A stretch of 64,000 nucleotides of DNA from JBBQZU01 sp041749535 (GTDB lineage: Bacteria; Bacteroidota; Bacteroidia; Flavobacteriales_D; Cryomorphaceae), in assembly GCA_041749535.1 (NCBI GenBank), contig JBGTBE010000011.1:51804-115803 (forward strand). The letters are read 5' to 3'. The translations under genes and the position numbers were made by a program. The first letter of the stretch is position 1. The number at the start of each line of letters is the position of its first letter. The notes under the pieces were generated by a model. That model saw only the letters and a list, made by a program, of their open reading frames with translations, was not told the DNA's origin and did not search any database. Of this stretch, positions 18,250-26,480 are shown in pieces.

Positions 18250-19539
18250 TTATTTAAGTTTTTTAATCGCAGCTTTAAGCTTTTCGAATATGGTGGGTAT
18301 CTCGGCTGTGCGAGCCGTACCTACGCTCAAGCGGTACCAGGGGTTTCCATCGTTCCCACCAAAAGCGGTGAAGGGCACAAGGGCAAGGTTGGCCTCATTG
18401 AGAAGGTACTCAGTAGTGTCGCGCACCGTGGTAATTATTTTCCCATCGCTCATGGACTTTCCGCGCAGGTCCACTTTAACAGCCAGGTATATAGCAGCTT
18501 GCGGGGCAATGGCGCTCACCGGATAGCCTTGTGCTTCAAGCTGCTTAAAACCCTCATAGAGCTTTTCCAATCTACTGTGTAGCCTCCCTTTAAAATGGGT
18601 GAGAAAATCATCTGTAAACCCGTAGTTACCCATAAATTCTGCAGTGGCAACCTGCTCCGGTTTCGGAGCCCAGGCGCCCACGTGTCCCAGGATGGCTTTC
18701 ATCTTGTCAATTACGGGTTGTGGCCCAAATGCCCAGCCTACACGCACGCCCGTGGCAGCATATGCTTTGCTGATGCCGTCAATGTAGATGGTGTAGGGTT
18801 TCATTTCCGGAAGCAACGATACCGGATCGCAATGCTTTGTTTCACCAAAGCACAGCTGCCAGTATATCTGGTCATAGATGAGGTACAAGGGTTTGCGTTT
18901 CCCTTTGCGTTTCTCATTTTCTTCAAGGATGAGTTCACATATTTTTCTGAGTTCGCTTTCGCTAAATACGGTTCCGGTAGGATTTAAAGGCGAACACAGG
19001 GCAAGGATGCCCGCATCGCTGAGGTGGGGTGCCAGGTCAGCGGCAGTGGGCATAAAGTTTTGCTCCGGCGTGGTTTGTACTGCCACCTGTACCCCCCGCG
19101 ATAGGGTTGCATAATGGTTGTTGTTCCAACTGGGCACGGGAAAAACGGCCTTCTCACCCGGATCGAGCAAGGCCTGGTAAGCAGAGTATATCAAGGGACG
19201 CCCACCGCTGCCTATAAGATACTCATTGGGGGTGTAGTCAAGCCCTTGACTGCTCTTGATAAAAGATGCCAGGGTTTTTCTGAGGACTTCAATACCGTTT
19301 GAAGCTGGGTAATTTGTATACCCCAGGCGGTAGGCCTTTTCAATACTATCGAGCAATGGCTCAGGGATCGGGAATATGTCCGGATCGAAATCACCAATGG
19401 TAAAGTTGAAAATTTCAGCACCTGCAGCAACTTTGTCACGAATATCGCCGGCGAGTTTTATAATTTCTGAGCCCTGAAGCTCACTCGCCAGAATGCTGAT
19501 TTTCCGTACTTCCTTTTCAGTAGGATTGGTGTGGTGCAT
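18250..19539 (-). CDS. PLP-dependent class I/II aminotransferase
   Basis: A 429-residue fold-type I aminotransferase. The PLP-binding lysine is in YIDGISKAYAATGVRVGWAF, and the substrate/PLP motifs CSPLNPTGTVFSE and YDQIYWQL are clear. The closest annotated families are aspartate or aromatic aminotransferase-like enzymes of Bacteroidota. The exact donor and acceptor cannot be read from the sequence. Length is slightly above the typical 390-400. It is placed between the SprT-like gene and manC on the minus strand, with a 51 bp gap upstream, so co-transcription is possible but not certain. Confidence 0.9.
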   Translation of the reverse strand: MHHTNPTEKEVRKISILASELQGSEIIKLAGDIRDKVAAGAEIFNFTIGDFDPDIFPIPEPLLDSIEKAYRLGYTNYPASNGIEVLRKTLASFIKSSQGLDYTPNEYLIGSGGRPLIYSAYQALLDPGEKAVFPVPSWNNNHYATLSRGVQVAVQTTPEQNFMPTAADLAPHLSDAGILALCSPLNPTGTVFSESELRKICELILEENEKRKGKRKPLYLIYDQIYWQLCFGETKHCDPVSLLPEMKPYTIYIDGISKAYAATGVRVGWAFGPQPVIDKMKAILGHVGAWAPKPEQVATAEFMGNYGFTDDFLTHFKGRLHSRLEKLYEGFKQLEAQGYPVSAIAPQAAIYLAVKVDLRGKSMSDGKIITTVRDTTEYLLNEANLALVPFTAFGGNDGNPWYRLSVGTARTAEIPTIFEKLKAAIKKLK

Positions 19540-19590
19540 AGGGGGATTGAATTTGGGGGCAAAAGTACAAAAAGCAATGTGTATGCGGTT

Positions 19591-20217
19591 TCATTCCCTG
19601 TCCAAGGGCAGCACTTTGGCCCTTTCGGAAATGAGAAACTGACGTCCATCCGCCAGGCGCTTGCATAGAAACCTGGTGCGCCTTCGCTCTTCTGCTTTAT
19701 ACGCTACTCCGTTAAAGACAAAGGGCGATTGTAAACTCAATTCATTCAGGAGCAACCCCGGTGTTGTATCGTACCGTGCCAGTGCCTTGCTCAGCTCCGG
19801 GCAGCTGCAACTAGATGCTTTAGGGTTGGCTATGTGTTTGCGCACAGCGGCTTCTATATCTGGGGGGTAAAGTCCTGTGCCCAGAAATGTGGAGAGCATT
19901 TGGGTGTATATGCTTTTCCATTCCGCACCGTGGGGTGCTACGCTGTTGCCATGCTTTAGGTAGCATCCCAGGTGTGCAAATTCATGTATGGTGGTGGTCA
20001 GAAAGGCATAGGGATTGAGATCGCAGTTTATGGTAATGGTGTGGGAACGGCCCTGAGCACCCACCCTGAAATCGGCGAGTTTGGTATCCCTGGGCTTGGT
20101 AATGCGGAAGTTTACCTTCAGGTCTACAATCCACCTCGCGATGGTGGTATGCGCCCCTTCAGGAAGATACCGTTTCAGCACGTGGGCATTGGATGCTATG
20201 GCCTCGTCTCGGTTCAA
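19591..20217 (-). CDS. SprT-like zinc-metalloprotease-fold protein
   Basis: A 208-residue protein with the SprT-like motif HEFAHLGCYLKHG (HExxH at about residues 87-91, the third ligand plausibly the His of GNSVAPHGAEWK). SprT-like domains are predicted Zn-dependent metalloproteases; eukaryotic SPRTN cleaves DNA-protein crosslinks, but bacterial roles are unknown. A Cys-rich spot (SSCSCPELS) near residue 140 may be a second metal site. The start is TTG and shares bases with the stop of the upstream 49-residue lipoprotein gene (TTGA overlap), so the two are translationally coupled. Confidence 0.85.
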   Translation of the reverse strand: MNRDEAIASNAHVLKRYLPEGAHTTIARWIVDLKVNFRITKPRDTKLADFRVGAQGRSHTITINCDLNPYAFLTTTIHEFAHLGCYLKHGNSVAPHGAEWKSIYTQMLSTFLGTGLYPPDIEAAVRKHIANPKASSCSCPELSKALARYDTTPGLLLNELSLQSPFVFNGVAYKAEERRRTRFLCKRLADGRQFLISERAKVLPLDRE

Positions 20218-20363
20218 GTAAGGGCTACAAATTCAGTGGGCAATTCCTGGCTGGTCCATTTTGGGCAGGTATCGCATTTCTTTTTTGGTTTGGAGGCGCA
20301 ACCCCCTATGCAAACTGCAAGTGGGAGCAAGCAACACAATACAAGGACCATTCTTCGCTTCAT
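20214..20363 (-). CDS. Small lipoprotein upstream of sprT-like gene
   Basis: A 49-residue reading frame, absent from simple length-limited gene calls. It has a charged start (MKRRM), a hydrophobic core (VLVLCCLLPLAVCI) and a lipobox IGGC with Cys at residue 22, followed by a lysine-rich spacer and the short motif CDTCPKW. Tiny lipoproteins with a Lys-rich spacer and a C-x-x-C pair are common in Flavobacteriales and of unknown function. Support for being real: a correct lipoprotein signal, the TGA stop overlapping the TTG start of the SprT-like gene, and a TAnnTTTG box just upstream. What the C-x-x-C pair binds, if anything, is not known. Confidence 0.72.
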   Translation of the reverse strand: MKRRMVLVLCCLLPLAVCIGGCASKPKKKCDTCPKWTSQELPTEFVALT

Positions 20364-20367
20364 AACC

Positions 20368-20375
20368 CAAAACTA
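20368..20375 (-). promoter_or_regulatory. -7 box (TAGTTTTG) for the small lipoprotein/sprT operon
   Basis: On the minus strand TAGTTTTG fits TAnnTTTG and ends 4 bases before the ATG. A TTG about 20-25 bases further upstream is a candidate -33 element. A transcript from here would be leaderless or nearly so. Confidence 0.4.
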
Positions 20376-20502
20376 CTAAAGGGCGCCTGATTCTGAAAGC
20401 AAGTTTGCATTTTCTTATACAACCTTACCGGTTCGTTCTCCTACATTCTTAGTGCTGCCTGCACCGGGTATGTCGCAGGGCATTTTAATGTCCAATTTCC
20501 AT

Positions 20503-20510
20503 TACATTTG
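20503..20510 (+). promoter_or_regulatory. -7 box (TACATTTG) for mlaEF
   Basis: TACATTTG matches the Bacteroidota -7 consensus and lies 54 bp before the preferred start of the permease gene. No strong -33 TTG was seen. Confidence 0.45.
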
Positions 20511-20564
20511 CCATGCAACGCGTTTTTATTTCGCGAAAGCAGCAACAGGAAGCTTTTTCATTTC

Positions 20565-21305
20565 ATGGACACACTTTATCAAATAGGGCGGTATGCCATT
20601 TTCATGGGAAGGGTTTTATCGCGCCCTGAGAAATTGAAAATTTATTGGGATCAACTTGTTCGGGAAATTGATAAGATTGGAATCAGTTCCCTTGGCATTG
20701 TGGCATTGATGTCGGTATTTATGGGTGCAGTAATTGCGCTGCAGACGGCCTCGGCAATAGACAGTCCCCTCATTCCAGCGTACACCGTTGGTTTTACCAC
20801 CCGGCAAAGCATCATCCTGGAATTCTCACCCACGATACTTTCGCTCATCCTCGCCGGAAAGGTGGGTTCCAATATCGCTTCAGAGATCGGCACTATGCGG
20901 GTTACAGAACAGATTGATGCCCTGGAAATCATGGGTGTGAATGCTAGCGCCTACCTCGTACTACCCAAAGTGTTGGGCGGTGTTTTTATATTTCCTTTTC
21001 TTATCGCAATCAGTATGTTTCTTGGTGTTTTTGGCGGTTGGTTTATCTGTGTAGCTACCGACATTACTACCTCCAGCGAATATATTTATGGCATACGTTA
21101 TGACTTCAGGCCCTTTCATGTGGTCTATGCATTTATAAAGACCCTTGTTTTTGCATTTGTCATTACTTCAGTAGCATCTTTTCACGGTTTCCATGCACGT
21201 GGCAGTGCCCTGGAAGTGGGACGCAGTAGTACGCAGGCCGTAGTTTACAGCAGTGTACTCATTTTGCTTCTCAATTATATTCTCACCCAACTCATTCTGA
21301 TTTGA
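20565..21305 (+). CDS. mlaE: MlaE-family ABC transporter permease
   Basis: A 246-residue inner-membrane permease of the MlaE family, which with MlaF moves phospholipids between inner membrane and periplasm to maintain outer-membrane lipid asymmetry. It has about five membrane helices and the conserved segments FMGAVIALQTA and RVTEQIDALEIMGVNASAYL, the latter being the family's signature loop. The start MDTLYQIGRYAIFMG was chosen; the frame stays open to TTG 20508, but the promoter-like box falls in that stretch. The stop overlaps the ATPase start (TTGA). The substrate-binding MlaD is not in this window. Confidence 0.92.
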   Translation: MDTLYQIGRYAIFMGRVLSRPEKLKIYWDQLVREIDKIGISSLGIVALMSVFMGAVIALQTASAIDSPLIPAYTVGFTTRQSIILEFSPTILSLILAGKVGSNIASEIGTMRVTEQIDALEIMGVNASAYLVLPKVLGGVFIFPFLIAISMFLGVFGGWFICVATDITTSSEYIYGIRYDFRPFHVVYAFIKTLVFAFVITSVASFHGFHARGSALEVGRSSTQAVVYSSVLILLLNYILTQLILI

Positions 21306-22060
21306 TCGAAGTTCGCGACCTTTCAAAATCATTTGGAGACAATGAAGTGCTCAAAGACATTTCGTTCACTTTCCGTCCTGGACAGGTGAACATGATCATT
21401 GGACAAAGCGGAAGTGGAAAGTCTGTGCTTGCAAAGTGCATGGTAGGTCTTCACAAGCCGGATCGCGGGCAGGTGCTTTTCGATGGGCAGGATTTTATTC
21501 CAATGCCCCTTGAGGAGAAAAAGGAAATCAGAAAGAATATCGGAATGCTCTTTCAGGCAAGTGCCTTGTTCGACAGCATGACGGTAGAGGAAAATGTGAT
21601 GTTTCCCCTCGCGATGTTCACCAACATGACAAAGGGCGAAATGCAGGACCGTGCTGATGAATGCCTGGACCGTGTGAACCTGCAAGGTAAGAACAAGCTA
21701 TACCCATCAGAAACCAGCGGGGGAATGCAGAAACGCATTGCCATCGCTCGAGCCATTGTCATGAAACCGAAGTATTTGTTTTGCGATGAACCCAACTCCG
21801 GGCTCGATCCACAAACATCTATTGTGATTGACAACCTTATATTTGAGATTACAAAGGAGATGCAAATCACCACAGTGGTCATTACCCACGATATGAACTC
21901 CGTAATTGAAATTGGAGACCACATCATCTTTATTCACAATGGCATGAAGTGGTGGGAGGGCACCAAACAAGATATTCTGCGCTCTAAGAACCAGGAGCTG
22001 AACGACTTTGTCTACGCATCAAAGTTTATGCAAACTTTGAAGGCTGAGCTGGGTAAATAG
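21302..22060 (+). CDS. mlaF: MlaF-family ABC transporter ATPase
   Basis: A 252-residue ABC ATPase beginning at a TTG codon that overlaps the mlaE stop, which indicates translational coupling. Walker A is GQSGSGKS (about residues 35-42), the signature is TSGGMQKRIAIARA, Walker B is YLFCDEPNSGLDP, and the switch His is in VVITHDMNSV. These features and the partner permease identify MlaF rather than a generic importer ATPase. It energises phospholipid transport. A strong terminator follows 38 bp downstream, so the operon is bicistronic here. Confidence 0.93.
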   Translation: MIEVRDLSKSFGDNEVLKDISFTFRPGQVNMIIGQSGSGKSVLAKCMVGLHKPDRGQVLFDGQDFIPMPLEEKKEIRKNIGMLFQASALFDSMTVEENVMFPLAMFTNMTKGEMQDRADECLDRVNLQGKNKLYPSETSGGMQKRIAIARAIVMKPKYLFCDEPNSGLDPQTSIVIDNLIFEITKEMQITTVVITHDMNSVIEIGDHIIFIHNGMKWWEGTKQDILRSKNQELNDFVYASKFMQTLKAELGK

Positions 22061-22097
22061 TCCACTTTCACCTATTGCTTTGCGAAAAATGCAAGCA

Positions 22098-22133
22098 AAA
22101 AAAACGCTGCCCCATGAGGAGCAGCGTTTTTTT
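22098..22133. terminator. Rho-independent terminator after mlaF
   Basis: AACGCTGC and GCAGCGTT form the stem around CCCATGAGGA, flanked by A- and T-tracts. It sits between the convergent mlaF and T9SS cargo genes and can serve both. Confidence 0.9.
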
Positions 22134-22153
22134 ATGATTTTCAGTTACCTCAA

Positions 22154-24304
22154 TTACTCGATGGTGAGTTTTCTGGTTACCCTTGAATTCTCAGTTACAA
22201 TGCTGTATGTGTACACACCTGGAGCGAGATTTTTTCTAGGCATTACATAAGTATTGGCTACTGCAGCAGCACGTAGTCCAAGGTTGTCGGCCATTACAAG
22301 GCGTCCTTGAATATCGTGCAATTCGAAGCGAACAGTGCTGGTCTCGTCAAGCTGGAACATAAACCTGGTTTCACTGCTGAAAGGATTTGGCCAGTTTTGG
22401 GTGAGTTTCACACCGCTGTCATAAGTTACTTTATCTACAGAATTGGCTGATGATGTGCGGAATCTGATAGAAGCAGTAGCGCCATCGGCACCGGCACCCC
22501 AACCCGGAGCGTCGCCAGAGAAGTTATTGAACAATGTACCGAAATCCTCGCAACGAACAGTAGAAACGGGAGGGAAGACAATACCTTCGCCAGCTGGTGG
22601 GATGCGGAATTCAGCTCCATATACCCTGTTGGTCTCGATAAGAATTGGTGAAGGAAGTTCGAAGGATACCCAGTTCTGTGGGAAACCATCTGCAGGCGCC
22701 CAAAGGTCTTCAGCAGTAATGGTAAACTCAAGTGAAGGATCATCGTACTCAAGTGGATTTTCGCTGTCAAAGAATACACCTGTGATGGTTGATTCATCTT
22801 CTGGATCTTCATCTAAGATGGCACCATCGCGTACGTTGAAGTATACCACTTCACCAGGCTGGGTTTCAGCAAAATCCAGAGAATTAAGGAATACTGCTTC
22901 CACGTGTGTAATTACAGAATTGGTGATGGTAGGCTCTTCAAATACGAAGGCATTGCTCCAAAGAGCGTCCTGGCTGAATTGTACTTGCGTAAATGCGCCA
23001 TTGTATGTAAGGCCGGCATTTTGCATAATTGCAAAACCATCATTGTCAGCATCATTAGAAACCACCATTCCTCGTTGGTCTCCAACGTTGTTTTCTGGAC
23101 GGTCGTCCACTTCATCCTGCGATACAACGTAGTCGAATGTGTATTGCCCTACCAATGGAGTTCCACCAAAAAGAGCTACCAAATCAACTGGTTCTGTAAA
23201 GACCACACCTTCTTCGCCTGTAGCGAGAGATGCCAGATTCTGAACTGAAGTAACAGTCTCAGTAGCTGAATTTGGAGCAGTAATGGTTACACTCAATGAA
23301 ATGTTGGTTTGTGGGTTCTGAGAACACTCATTTATTGCACGGGCGTGGAAATGAACGGGCTTCATAAGGTAGTCAGGGGTATTCTGCCATTCGAAAGTGT
23401 CATAGTATTCTTCCGCAGTATTCTCTTCATCAACTGCAAGGAAGTACCTGTCGAAGAACACATCTCCAATCACAAGGTCATTGGCAGGTGGGCTAATTAC
23501 AGCAAAGTCATCCACCATCCAGAAGTAGTGTGAGTTGGTGCTGTTCCATTCAAATCGGAATCGAACGTTGTCCAGTGCGGGAGCTGATGTGAAAAGCTCA
23601 TTCAGACAAAGTACTACTTCCTGACGGATATCAGCATTGATCGCGCCATAAGGTGTGCGAACATCAAAATTCACATAAGTAGCACCACCGTCGAAAGAAA
23701 CACCAAGAAAAACGGTGTTGGCGGCAGTACAGCACTGACGAACGTACTGGCTGAACACCACTTGCGCACCTGAACCGGCAGCGCTAAGGTCCATTACCGG
23801 AGACACGAGCACAGAGTTTATGGCGTTTTGAGTGAGCGTACCAGGAGTACCAACTACGCTGGTAGAATTCCAACGGTCGGCATCCATCATCATGAAGCCA
23901 TTTGCTTCAGTGGGTGCAAAACCATCCGCAGTGCGCGTTCCAAAGTAATTGGGAACCTTGGTGCCATAAGGGATGCTTGTGCCATCCAAGATAGCTGCTG
24001 CTGGATCGTAACCACCCGATGCACCTGTTGGGAATGCCATATACCATAGGTCTCCCTGATCGCCATCTATGGTCCAGGCACCATTGGCACCCTGACCGTC
24101 GAATCCATTGGAAAAATCTTCAGAGAAAAAAGTGGTCTCTGAACCTTTGGCACTTGGCAGGATTGAATCGCTCGATTTGTCTGATACTGCAGATGTAAGC
24201 GGGTAATTCATGTCCCTCTTTTGAAGCTGACTTACCTGAGCCGATGCCCCTACCGTCAGCGTAAGGCAAGCCAAGGCCAGCATTGATGAGTAAAATCTTT
24301 TCAT
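22154..24304 (-). CDS. T9SS type A cargo protein
   Basis: A 716-residue secreted protein. Signal peptide MKRFYSSMLALACLTLTVGA with cleavage near ASAQ; a jelly-roll or adhesin-like domain starts with FFSEDFSNGFDGQGANGAW (choice-of-anchor J-like) and covers about residues 58-270. A beta-sandwich region follows. The type A C-terminal sorting domain has QNWPNPFSSETRFMFQL and ends in NSRVTRKLTIE. The exported protein probably binds surfaces or polymers; no enzyme motif is visible. It is a tandem neighbour and architectural paralogue of the next gene upstream (24475-26367), from which it is separated by a terminator. Confidence 0.88.
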   Translation of the reverse strand: MKRFYSSMLALACLTLTVGASAQVSQLQKRDMNYPLTSAVSDKSSDSILPSAKGSETTFFSEDFSNGFDGQGANGAWTIDGDQGDLWYMAFPTGASGGYDPAAAILDGTSIPYGTKVPNYFGTRTADGFAPTEANGFMMMDADRWNSTSVVGTPGTLTQNAINSVLVSPVMDLSAAGSGAQVVFSQYVRQCCTAANTVFLGVSFDGGATYVNFDVRTPYGAINADIRQEVVLCLNELFTSAPALDNVRFRFEWNSTNSHYFWMVDDFAVISPPANDLVIGDVFFDRYFLAVDEENTAEEYYDTFEWQNTPDYLMKPVHFHARAINECSQNPQTNISLSVTITAPNSATETVTSVQNLASLATGEEGVVFTEPVDLVALFGGTPLVGQYTFDYVVSQDEVDDRPENNVGDQRGMVVSNDADNDGFAIMQNAGLTYNGAFTQVQFSQDALWSNAFVFEEPTITNSVITHVEAVFLNSLDFAETQPGEVVYFNVRDGAILDEDPEDESTITGVFFDSENPLEYDDPSLEFTITAEDLWAPADGFPQNWVSFELPSPILIETNRVYGAEFRIPPAGEGIVFPPVSTVRCEDFGTLFNNFSGDAPGWGAGADGATASIRFRTSSANSVDKVTYDSGVKLTQNWPNPFSSETRFMFQLDETSTVRFELHDIQGRLVMADNLGLRAAAVANTYVMPRKNLAPGVYTYSIVTENSRVTRKLTIE

Positions 24305-24413
24305 AAGGTTTGTGTTTGATTTTTAATTAAAGCACGAAGTTAATCACAATTATTCTTTCCATATGCAACAAGCAGAATCTAATATTCAACATCATTGAAT
24401 TTTTACCGAATAC

Positions 24414-24455
24414 AAAAAAAAACCCCGCGACCAACTTAAGTCGCGGGGTTTATTT
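24414..24455. terminator. Rho-independent terminator after the 630-residue cargo gene
   Basis: AACCCCGCGAC and GTCGCGGGGTT form an 11 bp GC-rich stem with A- and T-rich flanks. It ends the 24475-26367 gene, so the two tandem cargo genes are separate transcription units. Confidence 0.9.
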
Positions 24456-24474
24456 AAAAAAATGAAATGGAAGC

Positions 24475-26367
24475 TTACTTCGTCACCACCATTTTGCGCA
24501 CAATGCGCTGGTTGCCGATGGTAAGTCCGTACTGGTAATTTCCGGATGCTAAGTTCAGGTTCAGCTCAATAGGCTCCTGAACGCCCGCAGGACGGTCGCC
24601 AAGGTCTTTGGCATAAACTGTCTTACCTGTAACATCAGATATGGTGAATTGTACATTCTTGGCTGGAACGAGAAGTTCCCAGTCAATTCTTGTATTCCCA
24701 TTGCTTGGGTTGGGGTAGTTTTGGCTGATTTTGAAATTATGGTCAGCAGGTCCATCTATGCCTACCTCAGAATCAAAACCAGCGCGGATAAGGGGTAGAT
24801 TGGCCAGCCAAGAATAAGTGGCATCTGCAAAATCGAAAACCAAGCCAGCGCTATTTGAATTTACACTTGAAGGTGCAGCGGCGATAGCAATTACTGGTGG
24901 ATCTGATGCAGGGCAGTACACTTCAGCAGAGATGATGCTATTTTCCGGCACATCCACTACTTCAGGGAGCATTAAAGTGATCCAAACGGTATTGGTTGCG
25001 GTAGTAAGCTCGCTTTCATCAACAACATAGTCTATATCGGTTTCACCAAAATAGTATGTTTGAGGATTGTTGGGGCCATCTACGTCGAATGGAGAACCAT
25101 TATACAAATTTAAAAATACCACTTCGCCAGGTTGAGTGTCGTCATAGAGTGCAAAACTGATATAGTTGAGAGTCGTTTCCTCTACATAAAACGAACGGTT
25201 CATCCATGATTGGTCCTGGGTGTCAGTATATCTTCCAGCAGTTTCGGCACCTGCATCATTTGACATATAGTCTGTATTTACTGCGAAAGTTTGGTCAGGT
25301 AGAACATTGTTGGCTGGATTATTATCTTCAACGTCGGCATACACCTCATATGAAACTACATAATCTCCAACTGTTCCCATCCCAGCAAAGGCTGCGGGAG
25401 TAACATCCGGAATCATAAGTCTTACAGTTTCCAGGGGATTAATGGTAACCCCAGCTGATTCAAATTCTTCAGTACCTGAAGGCGTTTGCAGGGTAATTTT
25501 CAAAGTTGCTCCAGTTTGGGCAAGTGAACCGTTGTTGATTACGTCAGCCATAAAGGTAAGTGGCCTTACCTGTCCGGTTTTATACGTTGAGGATTCAAAG
25601 TTTTCCGCTAGCTCATAATCAGTTGCCTCGGCATCATCCCACTGAATGAGCCACTCATCATACCAACCTTCTACCACTGCCAAATCATTTTCAAGCACTT
25701 CTACGAGCGCTACCTCATCAATGGCCCAGAACCATCCCCAGTCAGCCGAGAAATTAAATCCAATTCTAACATCAGACTGATTGGCTATATATTGTGACAC
25801 ATTCTGAAAATAAAGTTCAGGATTTGCGGTATTTGTATTTACTGCAAGCCCAGTGTTCACAGGCACTTCAGTCCATGTGGCACCACCATCAAGGGAGAAA
25901 ATGAAGCTATAGGTTGAAGCCCAATTTCTGGTAACCTGTTCGAATTGAATACCCACATTGTCAACAAGGGATAAATCAATTGAATTGGCAAATTTGATAT
26001 TGGAATCCTGCACCGAACCATCGCCCATGATATCCCCATTTATAAGTGCATATCCATTGGCGGCAGAAGTTAATCCCACAGGGTTCAATCCTGCACCTGC
26101 CGGTGGCGCGTTTACATCTGTAACGATGGACCAGTCCACAGCAGGCGTACTTTGGTTGTCGTAAATCCAATCACCTGGAGTAGAGAAATCATTTGACCAG
26201 AACGAAGTGCCTCGTTCACCCTTAGGGGTAATTTTCGACGGGTTCTGATTGGCATTCTCTACAGGCACAAAGGCATTTCTGCCTAAGGTTGTAATATTGC
26301 TTTGACTTTGCGAATAGGCCAAATTGCTCGTGACTATCGCAGCGATTAAGTAAAAAATTTTTTTCAT
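24475..26367 (-). CDS. T9SS type A cargo protein
   Basis: A 630-residue secreted protein with signal peptide MKKIFYLIAAIVTSNLAYSQ. The mature N-terminus contains SFWSNDFSTPGDWIYDN, a choice-of-anchor J-like start similar to the downstream paralogue, with an aromatic-rich beta-sandwich to about residue 210 (NFSADWGWFWAIDEVALVE). The C-terminus is a type A sorting domain (SQNYPNPSNGNTRIDWEL, ending IVRKMVVTK). Adhesion or carbohydrate binding is a reasonable guess; no catalytic residues were recognised. A good -33/-7 promoter lies upstream (26401-26429). Confidence 0.88.
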   Translation of the reverse strand: MKKIFYLIAAIVTSNLAYSQSQSNITTLGRNAFVPVENANQNPSKITPKGERGTSFWSNDFSTPGDWIYDNQSTPAVDWSIVTDVNAPPAGAGLNPVGLTSAANGYALINGDIMGDGSVQDSNIKFANSIDLSLVDNVGIQFEQVTRNWASTYSFIFSLDGGATWTEVPVNTGLAVNTNTANPELYFQNVSQYIANQSDVRIGFNFSADWGWFWAIDEVALVEVLENDLAVVEGWYDEWLIQWDDAEATDYELAENFESSTYKTGQVRPLTFMADVINNGSLAQTGATLKITLQTPSGTEEFESAGVTINPLETVRLMIPDVTPAAFAGMGTVGDYVVSYEVYADVEDNNPANNVLPDQTFAVNTDYMSNDAGAETAGRYTDTQDQSWMNRSFYVEETTLNYISFALYDDTQPGEVVFLNLYNGSPFDVDGPNNPQTYYFGETDIDYVVDESELTTATNTVWITLMLPEVVDVPENSIISAEVYCPASDPPVIAIAAAPSSVNSNSAGLVFDFADATYSWLANLPLIRAGFDSEVGIDGPADHNFKISQNYPNPSNGNTRIDWELLVPAKNVQFTISDVTGKTVYAKDLGDRPAGVQEPIELNLNLASGNYQYGLTIGNQRIVRKMVVTK

Positions 26368-26400
26368 AAGCTTTTTGTTGGGTTAGTAATTGTCAATCTG

Positions 26401-26429
26401 CGAATATAACAATCATTCATAAAACGCAA
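26401..26429 (-). promoter_or_regulatory. Promoter of the 630-residue cargo gene
   Basis: On the minus strand a TTG is followed 18 bases later by TATATTCG, close to the Bacteroidota TTG...TAnnTTTG pattern (one mismatch). The leader would be about 30 bases. Confidence 0.45.
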
Positions 26430-26480
26430 TGACTGTAAAAATTCACTTTCTTGGAAAGGCAAGAGAATATTTCATTCAAA

